From assembly GCF_003050925.1 (NCBI RefSeq), contig NZ_QAOV01000002.1, positions 186,001 to 250,000 of the forward strand: a stretch of 64,000 nucleotides of DNA. Direction: 5' to 3'. Within the stretch, counting starts at the first letter, position 1, and the number at the start of each line of letters is the position of its first letter. The notes beneath the pieces were generated by a model. That model was not told where the DNA came from and made no database searches. It saw only the letters and a list, made by a program, of their open reading frames with translations. The translations under genes and the position numbers were made by a program. Positions 17,053 to 25,851 of this stretch are shown here, piece after piece. Source of the DNA: Pseudomonas sp. GV085 (lineage in GTDB: Bacteria > Pseudomonadota > Gammaproteobacteria > Pseudomonadales > Pseudomonadaceae).

Positions 17053-18018
17053 TCAAACCGAGGCTTTTAAATCCACGCCCAGTGCCTGGGCAAATGCCTT
17101 CACCAAGGGGCTGCGCACAGTGTTATGGCGCAAGATCAGACTGAACGGCGTGACGATGTTGATCAGGTCCGGGCACACCGCGCGAAACTCTCCCCGCGCC
17201 ACCATCGGCGCGGCGTAATACTGGGGCAGGAACCCCAGGAAACGCCCCGTCTTGATCAGTAGCGCAACGGCCTCCACCTGGGTTGCCGAGGCGGAAAAGC
17301 TGTCGTAGTGGGCGAATTTCAGTTTATCGCGATGAATCGCGTAGCGATGGTTGATGCACTCGTAATCCTTGAGCACATTACCCCCCATGTCCGCGTCCGC
17401 CATGGAGAACAGCGGGTGGCCGAGAGCGCAATAAACCTCCGAGCGTTCTTCGTATAGCGCGTAGTAATCGAACTCTTCGCGCTTTTGATAAACCGGCACA
17501 ATTCCCGCCACCAACCGCCCTTCGACGACACCTCTTTCAACCTCATCAAGTTGCGTTGCCTGAAGTTGAAATCTAACCTTGGGAGATTGCTCGTTGATAC
17601 GTCTAAGCGCGGCAACTAACGGCGAATTGGCGTCAGAGATTGTGTTATCAATAACCCCCACACCAAGATCACCGACAAGTTCGTTTTGCGCTGAACTAAG
17701 GCGGTCTCGAAAGTTGTCGACCGAGGCAAATAAGTCTATCGACGTCTGATACACCAGACGCCCTTCTTCCGTCAGGTGAAAGCCCTCTCGCCCCCGCGTG
17801 CAAAGGCGCATGCCGATACGGATTTCCAGGTCGGAAATCTGTTTGCTGATGGCTGCCAGCCCCACATTCAGCTCATTTTGCGCGGCACTGAAGCCACCTG
17901 CCTCGACCACGGCCTTGAATACTTTGAGCAGTTTGAAGTCCAGCCCACTGAGGGCCAGCGGTGCCCGTTGCAGCGTTTTCGGCGGCGGGTTTCCGGAATT
18001 GGAAAGTGGGGTTTCCAT
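17053..18018 (-). CDS. LysR-family regulator of the adjacent lyase/ABC operon
   Basis: The 321-residue protein has a 24-residue N-terminal extension, then the LysR helix-turn-helix (LKVFKAVVEAGGFSAAQNEL...AISKQISDLE) and a complete effector domain. It diverges from the argininosuccinate-lyase-like gene at 18356, with about 340 bases between the starts. This is the usual arrangement for a LysR activator and its target operon. The intervening DNA carries a REP doublet. Regulation of 18356-27030 is inferred. Confidence 0.9.
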   Translation of the reverse strand: METPLSNSGNPPPKTLQRAPLALSGLDFKLLKVFKAVVEAGGFSAAQNELNVGLAAISKQISDLEIRIGMRLCTRGREGFHLTEEGRLVYQTSIDLFASVDNFRDRLSSAQNELVGDLGVGVIDNTISDANSPLVAALRRINEQSPKVRFQLQATQLDEVERGVVEGRLVAGIVPVYQKREEFDYYALYEERSEVYCALGHPLFSMADADMGGNVLKDYECINHRYAIHRDKLKFAHYDSFSASATQVEAVALLIKTGRFLGFLPQYYAAPMVARGEFRAVCPDLINIVTPFSLILRHNTVRSPLVKAFAQALGVDLKASV

Positions 18019-18185
18019 AATGCTTATTTACCTCTGGCGCCCAATTCAACAATCTGTGCCCAACAACAAAAACATAGCTGGCCTAATAATAATGAACACA
18101 GAAAACCAGGCTTGGCAACCGCCAATAAATCCCCAGCATCAGTGCCAAATCACTGATCTCAAAACATTAAAAGCTGACACTTCGA

Positions 18186-18290
18186 TGTAGGAGCTGCCGA
18201 AGGCTCGGGCCGCGTTCGGACGATCTTTTGATCTTGGTTGGCCCATAAAAAATCAAGATCAAAAGATCGCAGCCTTCGGCAGCTCCTACA
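18186..18290. repeat. REP doublet (REPIN) upstream of the lyase gene
   Basis: Two inverted REP units, TGTAGGAGCTGCCGAAGGCT at the left and its complement at the right end, separated by a spacer that itself contains GATCTTTTGATC and its inverse. It lies inside the LysR/lyase divergent promoter region, so a promoter must lie between it and one of the genes. Confidence 0.9.
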
Positions 18291-18355
18291 TGAAATATCG
18301 CTTCCGCCTGACGGCACACCCATTTCAGCTCGCGTTACCGACGAGGAAAACAACA

Positions 18356-19783
18356 ATGTCTCAAACCACCGACCGTCTCTGGGGTGCTCGCTTCAAAAGC
18401 GGCCCGTCCGAAGCCTTGGCGGCCCTGTCCCGTTGCCCTGAGCGCTACTTCCGGCTCACCCCGTACGACCTCGCCGGCTCCAAGGCCCATGCCCGGGAAC
18501 TGCAGCGCGCCGGACTGCTGAGCGAGCAAGAAACCCGGACCATGCTCGACGCCCTGGAACGTATCGGCGCGGACTACCGCGCCGGCAGCATCGCCCCGAC
18601 CCTGGACGACGAAGACGTCCACACCTTCATCGAGCGCCTGCTGACCGAACGCCTTGGCACCCTCGGTGGCAAGCTGCGCGCCGGTCGTTCGCGTAACGAC
18701 CAGACGGCCAACGACCTGCGGCTGTTCCTGCGTGACCACGTACGCACCCTGGCCGTTGACGTGCTGGGCCTGCAGCAGGCGCTGGTGGACCAGGCCGAGC
18801 AACACATCGAGAGCATCTGCCCCGGCTTCACCCACCTGCAGCAGGCGCAACCGATCGTGTTTGCTCATCACCTGCTGGCCCACGCCCAGTCGATGCTGCG
18901 CGACGTGCAGCGCCTGGTGGACTGGGACGTGCGCACTTCGCTGTCGCCACTCGGTGCGGCGGCCATGGCTGGCTCGGCTATCGCTCGTTTACCTCAGCAA
19001 TCGGCAAAAGAAATGGGCTACAGCGGTGTTTGCGAAAACTCCATCGACGCCGTGGCCAGCCGCGATCACGTCGCCGAGTTCCTGTTCATCGCCAGCATGC
19101 TCGGCATCAACATCTCGCGCCTCGCCGAAGAGTTCTGCCTGTGGTCGTCGCGGCAATTCCGCTGGGTCGCGCTGGACGATGCCTACGCCACCGGCAGCTC
19201 GATCATGCCGCAGAAAAAGAATCCGGACATCGCCGAACTGGCGCGGGGCAAGGCGGGTCGCCTGATCGGCAACCTGACCGGCCTGTTGTCCACCCTCAAA
19301 TCCTTGCCACTGTCCTACAACCGCGACTTGAGCGAAGACAAGAACGGCGTGCTCGACAGCGTCGACACCCTGCTGCTGGTGCTGCCGGCCATGGCTGGAA
19401 TGGTTGCGACCATGAAGGTCAACGTCGAAGAGCTGCGTCGTCAGGCGCCGCTGGGCTTCACCCTCGCCACCGAAGTCGCCGACTGGCTGGCGGTGCGCGG
19501 CGTGCCGTTCAAGGAAGCTCACGAAATCACCGGTGCGTTGGTCCAGGCTTGCGAGAAACACGACATCGAATTGTGGGAAGCCTCCCCGGCACTGCTGGCG
19601 GAAATCGACCCGCGCCTCACACCGCAAGTACGCGAAAGCCTGACCCTCGAAGCCGCCATCGCCGCCCGCAGCGGCTGGGGCGGGACCGCGCCACAACAGG
19701 TGCGCGAACAGATCGGCCGCCTGAAAACCGCCCTTGCCGCCCAGCAGCGATGGACCGAGGACTATCAGGGCTTCCGCCTCTGA
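18356..19783 (+). CDS. Argininosuccinate-lyase-like enzyme (aspartase/fumarase superfamily)
   Basis: The 475-residue protein has the superfamily signature GSSIMPQKKNPD near 281-292 (catalytic Ser loop), GRSRNDQ near 110-116, and PGFTHLQQAQPI near 156-167 with the active-site His. It eliminates an amine from a succinyl group to release fumarate. The N-terminal 60 residues differ from housekeeping ArgH, and the context is catabolic, so I do not call it argH. Superfamily members with this look include ethylenediamine-disuccinate and iminodisuccinate lyases. GAGG lies before ATG 18356; in-frame codons upstream fall in the REP. It heads an operon with an amino acid ABC importer, deacetylases and an MmgE/PrpD protein. 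Confidence 0.85.
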   Translation: MSQTTDRLWGARFKSGPSEALAALSRCPERYFRLTPYDLAGSKAHARELQRAGLLSEQETRTMLDALERIGADYRAGSIAPTLDDEDVHTFIERLLTERLGTLGGKLRAGRSRNDQTANDLRLFLRDHVRTLAVDVLGLQQALVDQAEQHIESICPGFTHLQQAQPIVFAHHLLAHAQSMLRDVQRLVDWDVRTSLSPLGAAAMAGSAIARLPQQSAKEMGYSGVCENSIDAVASRDHVAEFLFIASMLGINISRLAEEFCLWSSRQFRWVALDDAYATGSSIMPQKKNPDIAELARGKAGRLIGNLTGLLSTLKSLPLSYNRDLSEDKNGVLDSVDTLLLVLPAMAGMVATMKVNVEELRRQAPLGFTLATEVADWLAVRGVPFKEAHEITGALVQACEKHDIELWEASPALLAEIDPRLTPQVRESLTLEAAIAARSGWGGTAPQQVREQIGRLKTALAAQQRWTEDYQGFRL

Positions 19784-19800
19784 CCCACAACGCAAAACCT

Positions 19801-19914
19801 TGTAGGAGCGAGCTTGCTCGCGATGGAGGCACAGACACCGCGGGGTGTAAGGCAACCAGCGTCATCGTTGACGACCATCGTCGGAACGCCGCCCGGAGCA
19901 AGCTTGCTCCTACA
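19801..19914. repeat. REP doublet
   Basis: TGTAGGAGCGAGCTTGCTCG at the left and AAGCTTGCTCCTACA at the right enclose a degenerate spacer. It lies between the lyase and permease genes, within the proposed operon, where it could form an mRNA-stabilising hairpin. Confidence 0.9.
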
Positions 19915-19937
19915 GATAACGTTTACGGAGAACCACC

Positions 19938-20816
19938 ATGAGCCAGACACAGGCAGAACGACTCCAGGCGGAGCGCAAACTGGCGGAAAACCAGTTCGAC
20001 ATCACCCAATACGATCATGTGCCCCGGCGTTACTACGGGCGGATTTTCTTCGCCACGGTGATCGTCATCGCCATCATCGGCCTGGTGCGCGCCTTCGCCG
20101 AAGGCAAGATCGAATGGTCGTACATCGGCCAGTTCCTCACCTCCCAGGCGATCATGTGGGGCCTGCTCAACACCATCGTCATGGCGGTGCTGGCGATGGC
20201 GCTGGGCATCGTGTTCGGCGTGATCACCGCGATCATGCGCATGTCGGCCAACCCGATCCTGCGCTATGTGGCGCTGACCTACACCTGGCTGTTTCGCGGT
20301 ACGCCGCTGATTCTGCAACTGCTGTTGTGGTTCAACCTGGCACTGATCTTCCCCACCATCGGCATCCCCGGTCTGTTCGAAATGGACACCGTGAGCCTGA
20401 TGACCCCATTCGTGGCGGCCCTGCTTGGCTTGAGCATCAACCAGGGTGCCTACACCGCTGAAGTGGTGCGTGCCGGCCTGCTCTCGGTGGACACCGGGCA
20501 GTATGAAGCCGCCAAGTCGATCGGCATGCCGCGCCTGCAAGCGTTGCGCCGAATCATCTTGCCCCAGGCCATGCGCATCATCATTCCACCCGTGGGCAAC
20601 GAGTTCATCGGCATGGTGAAAATGACCTCGCTGGCGAGCGTCATCCAGTACTCGGAACTGCTCTACAACGCGCAGAACATCTACTACGCCAATGCCCGCG
20701 TGATGGAGCTGCTGATCGTCGCCGGCATCTGGTACCTGGCCACCGTCACCGTCCTGTCCTTTGGACAAAGCCGCCTGGAGCGTCGTTTCGCCCGCGGCGC
20801 CGGCAAGCGTTCCTGA
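19938..20816 (+). CDS. Polar amino acid ABC transporter permease (HisM/GlnP type)
   Basis: The 292-residue inner-membrane protein has an N-terminal cytoplasmic tail of about 40 residues, then several hydrophobic segments. The EAA loop, [20 protein letters not shown] near 190-210, contacts the ATPase. [20 protein letters not shown] is the usual permease core motif of the polar amino acid family. Only one permease gene is present, so the channel is probably a homodimer. ATPase and binding protein follow directly, so this is a complete importer in the same operon as the lyase. Confidence 0.92.
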   Translation: MSQTQAERLQAERKLAENQFDITQYDHVPRRYYGRIFFATVIVIAIIGLVRAFAEGKIEWSYIGQFLTSQAIMWGLLNTIVMAVLAMALGIVFGVITAIMRMSANPILRYVALTYTWLFRGTPLILQLLLWFNLALIFPTIGIPGLFEMDTVSLMTPFVAALLGLSINQGAYTAEVVRAGLLSVDTGQYEAAKSIGMPRLQALRRIILPQAMRIIIPPVGNEFIGMVKMTSLASVIQYSELLYNAQNIYYANARVMELLIVAGIWYLATVTVLSFGQSRLERRFARGAGKRS

Positions 20817-20826
20817 GGAGCCGCAC

Positions 20827-21591
20827 ATGAGAAGCATCGTCAAGGCCGTGAGCCTGAACAAGTACTACGACCAGTTCCACGCACTCAAGGACATCAACAT
20901 CGAGGTCGAGCAAGGCGAAGTGCTGTGCATCATCGGCCCGTCCGGCTCCGGCAAGAGCACCTTGCTGCGTTGCGTCAACCAGCTGGAAAAGATCGACAAG
21001 GGCGGCCTGTGGGTCGACGGCGAACTGGTGGGTTACCGGATCGTCGGCAACAAGCTGCACGAACTGAACGAAACGCAGATCGCCCGCCAGCGCCTGTCCA
21101 CCGGCATGGTGTTCCAGCGCTTCAACCTGTTCCCGCACATGACCGTGCTACAAAACATCATCGAAGGGCCGTGCCAGGTGCTCAAGCGTTCACCCAAAGA
21201 GGCGAATGAAGAAGCCCTGGAATTGCTCGCCCGCGTCGGCCTGGCCGACAAACGCAACAGCTACCCGATCGAGCTGTCGGGTGGTCAGCAGCAACGAGTC
21301 GCCATTGCTCGTGCATTGGCCATGCGCCCCAAGCTGATGCTGTTCGATGAACCCACTTCGGCACTCGACCCGGAACTGGTCGGTGAGGTGCTGTCGGTGA
21401 TGCGCGATCTGGCGCAGACCGGCATGACCATGATCGTCGTCACCCATGAATTGGGCTTCGCTCGCGAGGTTTCCAACCGCATGGTGTTCATGGACGGCGG
21501 GCAGATCGTGGAGGCTGGAAGCCCCGAAGAAATACTAATAAGTCCGCAAAACCCTCGCACCCAAAGCTTCATTTCTGCCGTTCGAACCTAA
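20827..21591 (+). CDS. Polar amino acid ABC transporter ATPase
   Basis: The 254-residue ATPase has Walker [10 protein letters not shown], a Q-loop in VFQRFNLFP, the ABC signature [16 protein letters not shown], Walker [13 protein letters not shown] and the H-loop VTHE. It has the 7-residue insertion VGYRIVG between Walker A and the Q-loop. GAGGAG lies before ATG 20827, which is 10 bases after the permease stop. It powers the importer formed with the neighbouring permease and binding protein. Confidence 0.95.
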   Translation: MRSIVKAVSLNKYYDQFHALKDINIEVEQGEVLCIIGPSGSGKSTLLRCVNQLEKIDKGGLWVDGELVGYRIVGNKLHELNETQIARQRLSTGMVFQRFNLFPHMTVLQNIIEGPCQVLKRSPKEANEEALELLARVGLADKRNSYPIELSGGQQQRVAIARALAMRPKLMLFDEPTSALDPELVGEVLSVMRDLAQTGMTMIVVTHELGFAREVSNRMVFMDGGQIVEAGSPEEILISPQNPRTQSFISAVRT

Positions 21592-21644
21592 GGGCCTGGC
21601 TCGCAAATCAAGAGCTGCCTCACAACACTCATAAGAGAACGACC

Positions 21645-22469
21645 ATGAAGAACTTCGTTATTCCAGCAGTACTCGCCGGCGTTATGGCATCCGGCTTCAC
21701 TTTCGCGGCCCAATTGCCGGCCAGCATCGAGGCCAAGGGCGAGATCGTCGTAGCGATCATGCCGAACTACCCACCGATGGATTTCAAGGACCCGGCCACC
21801 AACACCCTCACAGGTCTGGACTATGACTTGGGCAATGCCCTGGCCGAACGTCTGGGTGTGAAGATCAAATGGCAGGAAACCGGCTTCGAGCAAATGATCA
21901 ACGCCCTGACCACCGACCGCGTGGACATGGTGCTGTCGGGCATGACCGACACCGCTGAACGTCAGGCCAGCGTGACCTTCGTCGACTACTTCACCAGCGG
22001 TCCGCAGTTCTACACCCTGCAGAAAAACAAGGACACCCACGAGATCGTCGACCTGTGCGGCAAGAAGGTCGGCACCAGCCGCCGTACCACCTTCCCGGCG
22101 GAAATCGCCGAGTGGAGCAAGGCCAACTGTGAAGCCGCCGGCAAGCCTGCGATCAATGTGATCGGCACCGAAGGCTCGGCCGACGCCCGTGCGCAACTGC
22201 GCCAGAGCCGCATCGACGCGGCCATGCAGGGCAGCGAAACCCTGCCCTACCTCAAGACCCAGGAAAATGACATGTACAAAACCGTGGGCCTGCCGATCTC
22301 CGAGCAGTATTCCGGGATGGGCGTGAGCAAGAAAAAACCTGAGCTCAGTGAAGCGTTGAAGGTTGCGCTGCAGAGCATGATCGACGACGGCAGTTACCAG
22401 GCGATCCTGAAGAAGTGGGATCTGGAACTGGGTGCGATCAAGACGGTGACGGTGAACGCCGGCAAATAA
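21645..22469 (+). CDS. Periplasmic amino acid-binding protein of the lyase operon
   Basis: The 274-residue protein has a signal peptide (MKNFVIPAVLAGVMASGFTF, cleaved near AAQ) and the type II periplasmic-binding fold of the polar amino acid family (GEIVVAIMPNYPPMDFKD, TGLDYDLGNALAERLGV, RVDMVLSGMTDTAERQ). Two Cys residues (VDLCGKK and KANCEAAG) could form a disulfide. The typical ligand-binding Arg at the ADARAQLRQSR region is kept. It should deliver the substrate of the operon. The ligand is probably an amino acid bearing extra carboxylates, by inference from the lyase. Confidence 0.9.
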   Translation: MKNFVIPAVLAGVMASGFTFAAQLPASIEAKGEIVVAIMPNYPPMDFKDPATNTLTGLDYDLGNALAERLGVKIKWQETGFEQMINALTTDRVDMVLSGMTDTAERQASVTFVDYFTSGPQFYTLQKNKDTHEIVDLCGKKVGTSRRTTFPAEIAEWSKANCEAAGKPAINVIGTEGSADARAQLRQSRIDAAMQGSETLPYLKTQENDMYKTVGLPISEQYSGMGVSKKKPELSEALKVALQSMIDDGSYQAILKKWDLELGAIKTVTVNAGK

Positions 22470-22492
22470 TCGCACAGACACCTCCAATCCAA

Positions 22493-22582
22493 TGTGGGAG
22501 CGAGCCTGCTCGCGAAAGCGGAGTGTCCGTCGACGAAGGTGTTGAATGTGCCGGCCTCATCGCGAGCAGGCTCGCTCCCACA
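22493..22582. repeat. REP doublet
   Basis: TGTGGGAGCGAGCCTGCTCG and its inverse GAGCAGGCTCGCTCCCACA flank a short spacer, between the binding protein and first deacetylase genes. Confidence 0.9.
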
Positions 22583-22623
22583 GGGATCGGGTGTTTACTT
22601 GAAAATAATTGGAGCGCCCCCGA

Positions 22624-23475
22624 ATGTCCTCCTCCTCCCTCCAACCCACCTGGCCCGACCAGCACAAAGCCTGCCTGGCCCTGGCCTTCGACCTCGACGG
22701 CCCCACCGGCGATGCCATGCTCAATGGCTCGATCTGGCGCAAGCCCGAGTATTTCGGCTTCGGTGGTTATGGCCCGTACCGGGCGCTGCCGCGGATTCTC
22801 GATCTGCTCGACGAATTCCGTCTGCCGACGACGTTTTTTGTCCCGGCCTGGGTCGTGGAGAACTGGCCGAAACAGTGTCAGGCGATTGTCGAGCGCGGGC
22901 ATGAGGTGGCTTATCACGGCTACAGACACGAATCCTTCTACGCCCTGACGCTGGAACAGCAAAAGGACGTGATGAAGCTGTCCCGCGAGGTGTTCTGGAA
23001 GCACCTGCATATCCGCGCCGAAGGTTTCCGCACGCCGTCCGGCGACTGGCGGGCCGAAACCCCGGCGATGCTGGTGGAGGCCGGCGTGACTTACTCCAGC
23101 AGCATGCGCGGCGATGACCGGCCGTACCTGGTGAATGTACCGGGCCACGCCACGCCGCTGGTGGAAATCCCCGGTCGCTGGGAAATGGACGACTACGCCT
23201 CCATCGCCTATACCCGCGCGCCGGACTTCCCTTCGGGGCTGGACCGCACCGCCAGCTACGCCCTGACCCTGGACAACTGGTGCCGCGAATACGACGGTGC
23301 CATGGATGAAGGGCTGTGCCTGACCACCCTGTTCCACCCCAAGATCACCGGCAAACCAGGACGCATCCTGTTGCTGGAAAAACTCTTCGAACACATGCGC
23401 CAACGCGACGACGTCTGGTTCGCCACCTGCCGCGACATCGCCCAGTGGTGGCTGAAGGAACATCACCATGGTTGA
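22624..23475 (+). CDS. NodB-type polysaccharide deacetylase/imidase-like hydrolase (first)
   Basis: The 283-residue protein has the NodB catalytic fold. Motif 1 is AFDLDGPTGD near the start, motif 2 is GHEVAYHGYRHE with the His-x3-His metal pair, and motif 3 is RTPSGDW. Members without a polysaccharide context (PuuE allantoinase, cyclic imidases) cleave cyclic or linear amides. Here the neighbours are amino acid catabolic genes, so amidohydrolysis of a small molecule is more likely than cell-wall work. GGAG lies 9 bases before ATG 22624. The 3' end overlaps the next gene by 8 bases. It has no signal peptide, so it is cytoplasmic. Confidence 0.82.
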   Translation: MSSSSLQPTWPDQHKACLALAFDLDGPTGDAMLNGSIWRKPEYFGFGGYGPYRALPRILDLLDEFRLPTTFFVPAWVVENWPKQCQAIVERGHEVAYHGYRHESFYALTLEQQKDVMKLSREVFWKHLHIRAEGFRTPSGDWRAETPAMLVEAGVTYSSSMRGDDRPYLVNVPGHATPLVEIPGRWEMDDYASIAYTRAPDFPSGLDRTASYALTLDNWCREYDGAMDEGLCLTTLFHPKITGKPGRILLLEKLFEHMRQRDDVWFATCRDIAQWWLKEHHHG

Positions 23476-24355
23476 TTCCACTGTCTGGCCCAAGGGCTAC
23501 CGCTGCGCCGTGGTACTGACCGTCGACTACAACGACATCCACGGCATTCTCACCCAGGCCCCGCAAGTTGCCGGACGCGACAAGACCCTGTCGGTCTGGC
23601 GCTACGGCACCCAACGCGGCGTCGAGCGTTTGCTCGCTTTGTTCAAGGAGCTCGGTGTTTGCAGCAGCTGGTTCGTACCCGGTATCGTCGCCGAGGAAAA
23701 CCCCGGGCATATCCGTGCGATCCAGGCGGGCGGGCATGAGATTGCCTGCGCCGGGTATCACCATCAGAACTACGACACCCTCGACCTCGCTGCGCAGAGC
23801 GCCGACATCGCCAAAGGATGCACGGCGTTGACGGCGCTGACCGGCCAGCGTCCCGCCGGTTTGCGCATCCCCGCCGGCAACGGTGCACCGGGCTTCATCG
23901 AGGCTTTGAGGGATCAAGGCATTCGCTGGTCGTCGTCCTGGCGTGGTGATGACTTGCCGTTCGCTCACCCGACCGCGCCCGACGTGATCGAGTTGCCCCT
24001 GCATTACGAGCTGGAGGACAAACCCTACTTCGCCTTCAATCTCAGCCCGGCGGTGCCACCGGCGCAATCGCGGATCGCATCCTATAGCCACACCCTGGGC
24101 AACCTGCAAATGGACTTCGCCGGGTTTCATCGCTTCGGCCTGTGCTACGTGTTGCGCCTGCATCCGGAAATCATCGCTACACCGGGTCGGATTGGTGTGT
24201 TGCGTGAGTTGCTCGAAGGGATTTTGCAGCACGATGACGTATGGATCGCTACCGGTGCCGATGTCGCCCAGTGGTGGGCGCAATCCGCAGCACCGATCAC
24301 TGCAGATCATCCGGCGTCGGTGTATGAGCGGCATTATCGGGACTATGTGCTATGA
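23468..24355 (+). CDS. NodB-type deacetylase-like protein (second, altered metal site)
   Basis: This 295-residue paralogue of the preceding gene has the same NodB fold: LTVDYNDIHG for motif 1, GHEIACAGYHHQ for motif 2 and RIPAGNG for motif 3. In motif 2 the first His of the metal pair (HGYRH in the first paralogue) is Ala (AGYHH). It may therefore bind metal differently or be a non-catalytic partner. It overlaps the upstream gene by 8 bases and the downstream MmgE/PrpD gene by 4 (ATGA), so the three are translationally coupled. A heteromeric complex of the two deacetylases is possible. Confidence 0.8.
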   Translation: MVDSTVWPKGYRCAVVLTVDYNDIHGILTQAPQVAGRDKTLSVWRYGTQRGVERLLALFKELGVCSSWFVPGIVAEENPGHIRAIQAGGHEIACAGYHHQNYDTLDLAAQSADIAKGCTALTALTGQRPAGLRIPAGNGAPGFIEALRDQGIRWSSSWRGDDLPFAHPTAPDVIELPLHYELEDKPYFAFNLSPAVPPAQSRIASYSHTLGNLQMDFAGFHRFGLCYVLRLHPEIIATPGRIGVLRELLEGILQHDDVWIATGADVAQWWAQSAAPITADHPASVYERHYRDYVL

Positions 24356-25701
24356 CAGAGCGCATGCAACGACTGGTGAGATTTTGCGTGGATACGCGGT
24401 TCGAGGACCTGCCGCCCGCACTGGTGGAACAAGCCAGGCGTCACATCCTCGATACTGTCGGCGCGACCCTCGCCGGGGCAGACAGCGAAGTCGCGAAAAC
24501 GGCGCGGCAGGTATTCGAAGACGAAACGGGCGACACCCTGGTCTGGGGCACTCGCCAGCGGATCGGAGGCGCTCAGGCAGCCATGCTCAACGGCATCGCC
24601 GCCCATGCCCTGGAACTGGACGACACCGGTGGCTGCGACCACTCCGGCGCCGTAGTGCTGCCAGCGGTCATGGCGGCGGTGTCGATGGCCGGGCACCCGG
24701 TGAGCGGCCGCGAGTTCGTCACGGCCGTGGTGATCGGTTACGAAGTCGGGCGCCGGGTACTCGAAGCCTGCGGTGGCTACTCAGCCCATAACGGCGCTGG
24801 CTGGCACTCCACAGCGACCTGCGGAGTGTTCGGCGCGGCGGCGGCCAGTGCACGGATTTTTCGATTGAATGCCGGTCAAACCTTGTCGGCACTGGGCATC
24901 GCCGGCAGCTTCAGCGGTGGCTTGTGGGCTTTCATCCACGACGGCTCGCAAAGTAAAAAACTGCACAGTGGCCGGGCCGCCGAAGGGGGGTTGCTGGCGG
25001 CGCGGTTTGCGCAGCAGGGCATCAGTGGTCCCACAAGGTTGTTCGAGGATGTCTGGGGCGGTTTTCTGCAGACACTTGCCAGCGCCACCTCAACCCCCGA
25101 AGCACTGGATGCCGATCTCGGTGCCGTATGGAAACTCGCCCGCTGCTCGATCAAGCCCTACGCCTCGTGTCGCGGCACGCATTCGGCCATCGATGCGTTG
25201 GGGCTTTTGCTCGACCAATTGAATGTGCCAGTCGATCAGGTCGAAGACATACAGGTTTCGCTGTGCAGTTTTCTCAAGGACATGTGTGGCGGCCAGGATG
25301 TCGGCACCCTCGCGGCGGCGCAGATGAGCCTGGCGTATGCACTGGCGGCACGGCTGGTACATGGCCATTGTCGATTGCAGGCCTATGACGATGAAGCGCG
25401 TAACGATCCACGCATTGTCCAGTGGATGTCGCGCATTCGCCTTGATATGGACCCACTACTGTCCGAGGATGGCGAGCCTGTGGTGACACTGCGGACCGTG
25501 GACGGTCGGCAAGCGAGCCTGTGCGTTGAAGTGCCGTTGGGCGCGCCGGGTAATCCGCTGAGTGATGTGGCGCTTGCGGAGAAGTTTTTCAGTTTGGCGA
25601 TGCGGGTCATGTCCCGGGAACGAGTTGAGGAACTGCTCGGACAGCTGTGGCGGATTGAAGAACTGGAATCGGTGCGCTCGCTGGATCGGTGGCTGGCTTG
25701 A
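24352..25701 (+). CDS. MmgE/PrpD family protein
   Basis: The 449-residue protein belongs to the MmgE/PrpD family (2-methylcitrate dehydratase fold). It shows FCVDTRFEDLPPALVEQARR, the conserved GAQAAMLNGIAAHALELDD, and HNGAGWHSTATCGVFGAAAA. The C-terminal lid region includes KPYASCRGTHSAIDAL. The family includes dehydratases and also iminodisuccinate epimerase. No prpB/prpC genes are nearby, so methylcitrate metabolism is unlikely. Beside a C-N lyase of the argininosuccinate type, an epimerase role feeding the lyase is a reasonable guess. Confidence 0.85.
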   Translation: MTERMQRLVRFCVDTRFEDLPPALVEQARRHILDTVGATLAGADSEVAKTARQVFEDETGDTLVWGTRQRIGGAQAAMLNGIAAHALELDDTGGCDHSGAVVLPAVMAAVSMAGHPVSGREFVTAVVIGYEVGRRVLEACGGYSAHNGAGWHSTATCGVFGAAAASARIFRLNAGQTLSALGIAGSFSGGLWAFIHDGSQSKKLHSGRAAEGGLLAARFAQQGISGPTRLFEDVWGGFLQTLASATSTPEALDADLGAVWKLARCSIKPYASCRGTHSAIDALGLLLDQLNVPVDQVEDIQVSLCSFLKDMCGGQDVGTLAAAQMSLAYALAARLVHGHCRLQAYDDEARNDPRIVQWMSRIRLDMDPLLSEDGEPVVTLRTVDGRQASLCVEVPLGAPGNPLSDVALAEKFFSLAMRVMSRERVEELLGQLWRIEELESVRSLDRWLA

Positions 25702-25727
25702 ACAAGGTGTTGTCTGTCCCGACCTCT

Positions 25728-25790
25728 TCGCGAGCAGGCTCGCTCCCACATTTGCAATGCGATCCCCTGTGGGAGCGAGCCTGCTCGCGA
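25728..25790. repeat. REP doublet, tail-to-tail
   Basis: TCGCGAGCAGGCTCGCTCCC followed after about 20 bases by its inverse ending CTGCTCGCGA. It separates the MmgE/PrpD gene from the MFS gene. Confidence 0.85.
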
Positions 25791-25851
25791 TTGGCAGCGA
25801 CTCGGTACATAGGCGAACACCAACCATCTGAATAAGGACATTTGCACCACC

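Noticed and set aside
18356..19783. Calling the lyase the biosynthetic argH
   Set aside because: Its N-terminal region differs from the usual ArgH start and the neighbours are catabolic and transport genes. The call is left open at superfamily level.
19030..19941. A 303-codon plus-strand frame overlapping the lyase gene
   Set aside because: It is a shadow in another frame of the lyase, with very high Arg content and no homology that I recognise.
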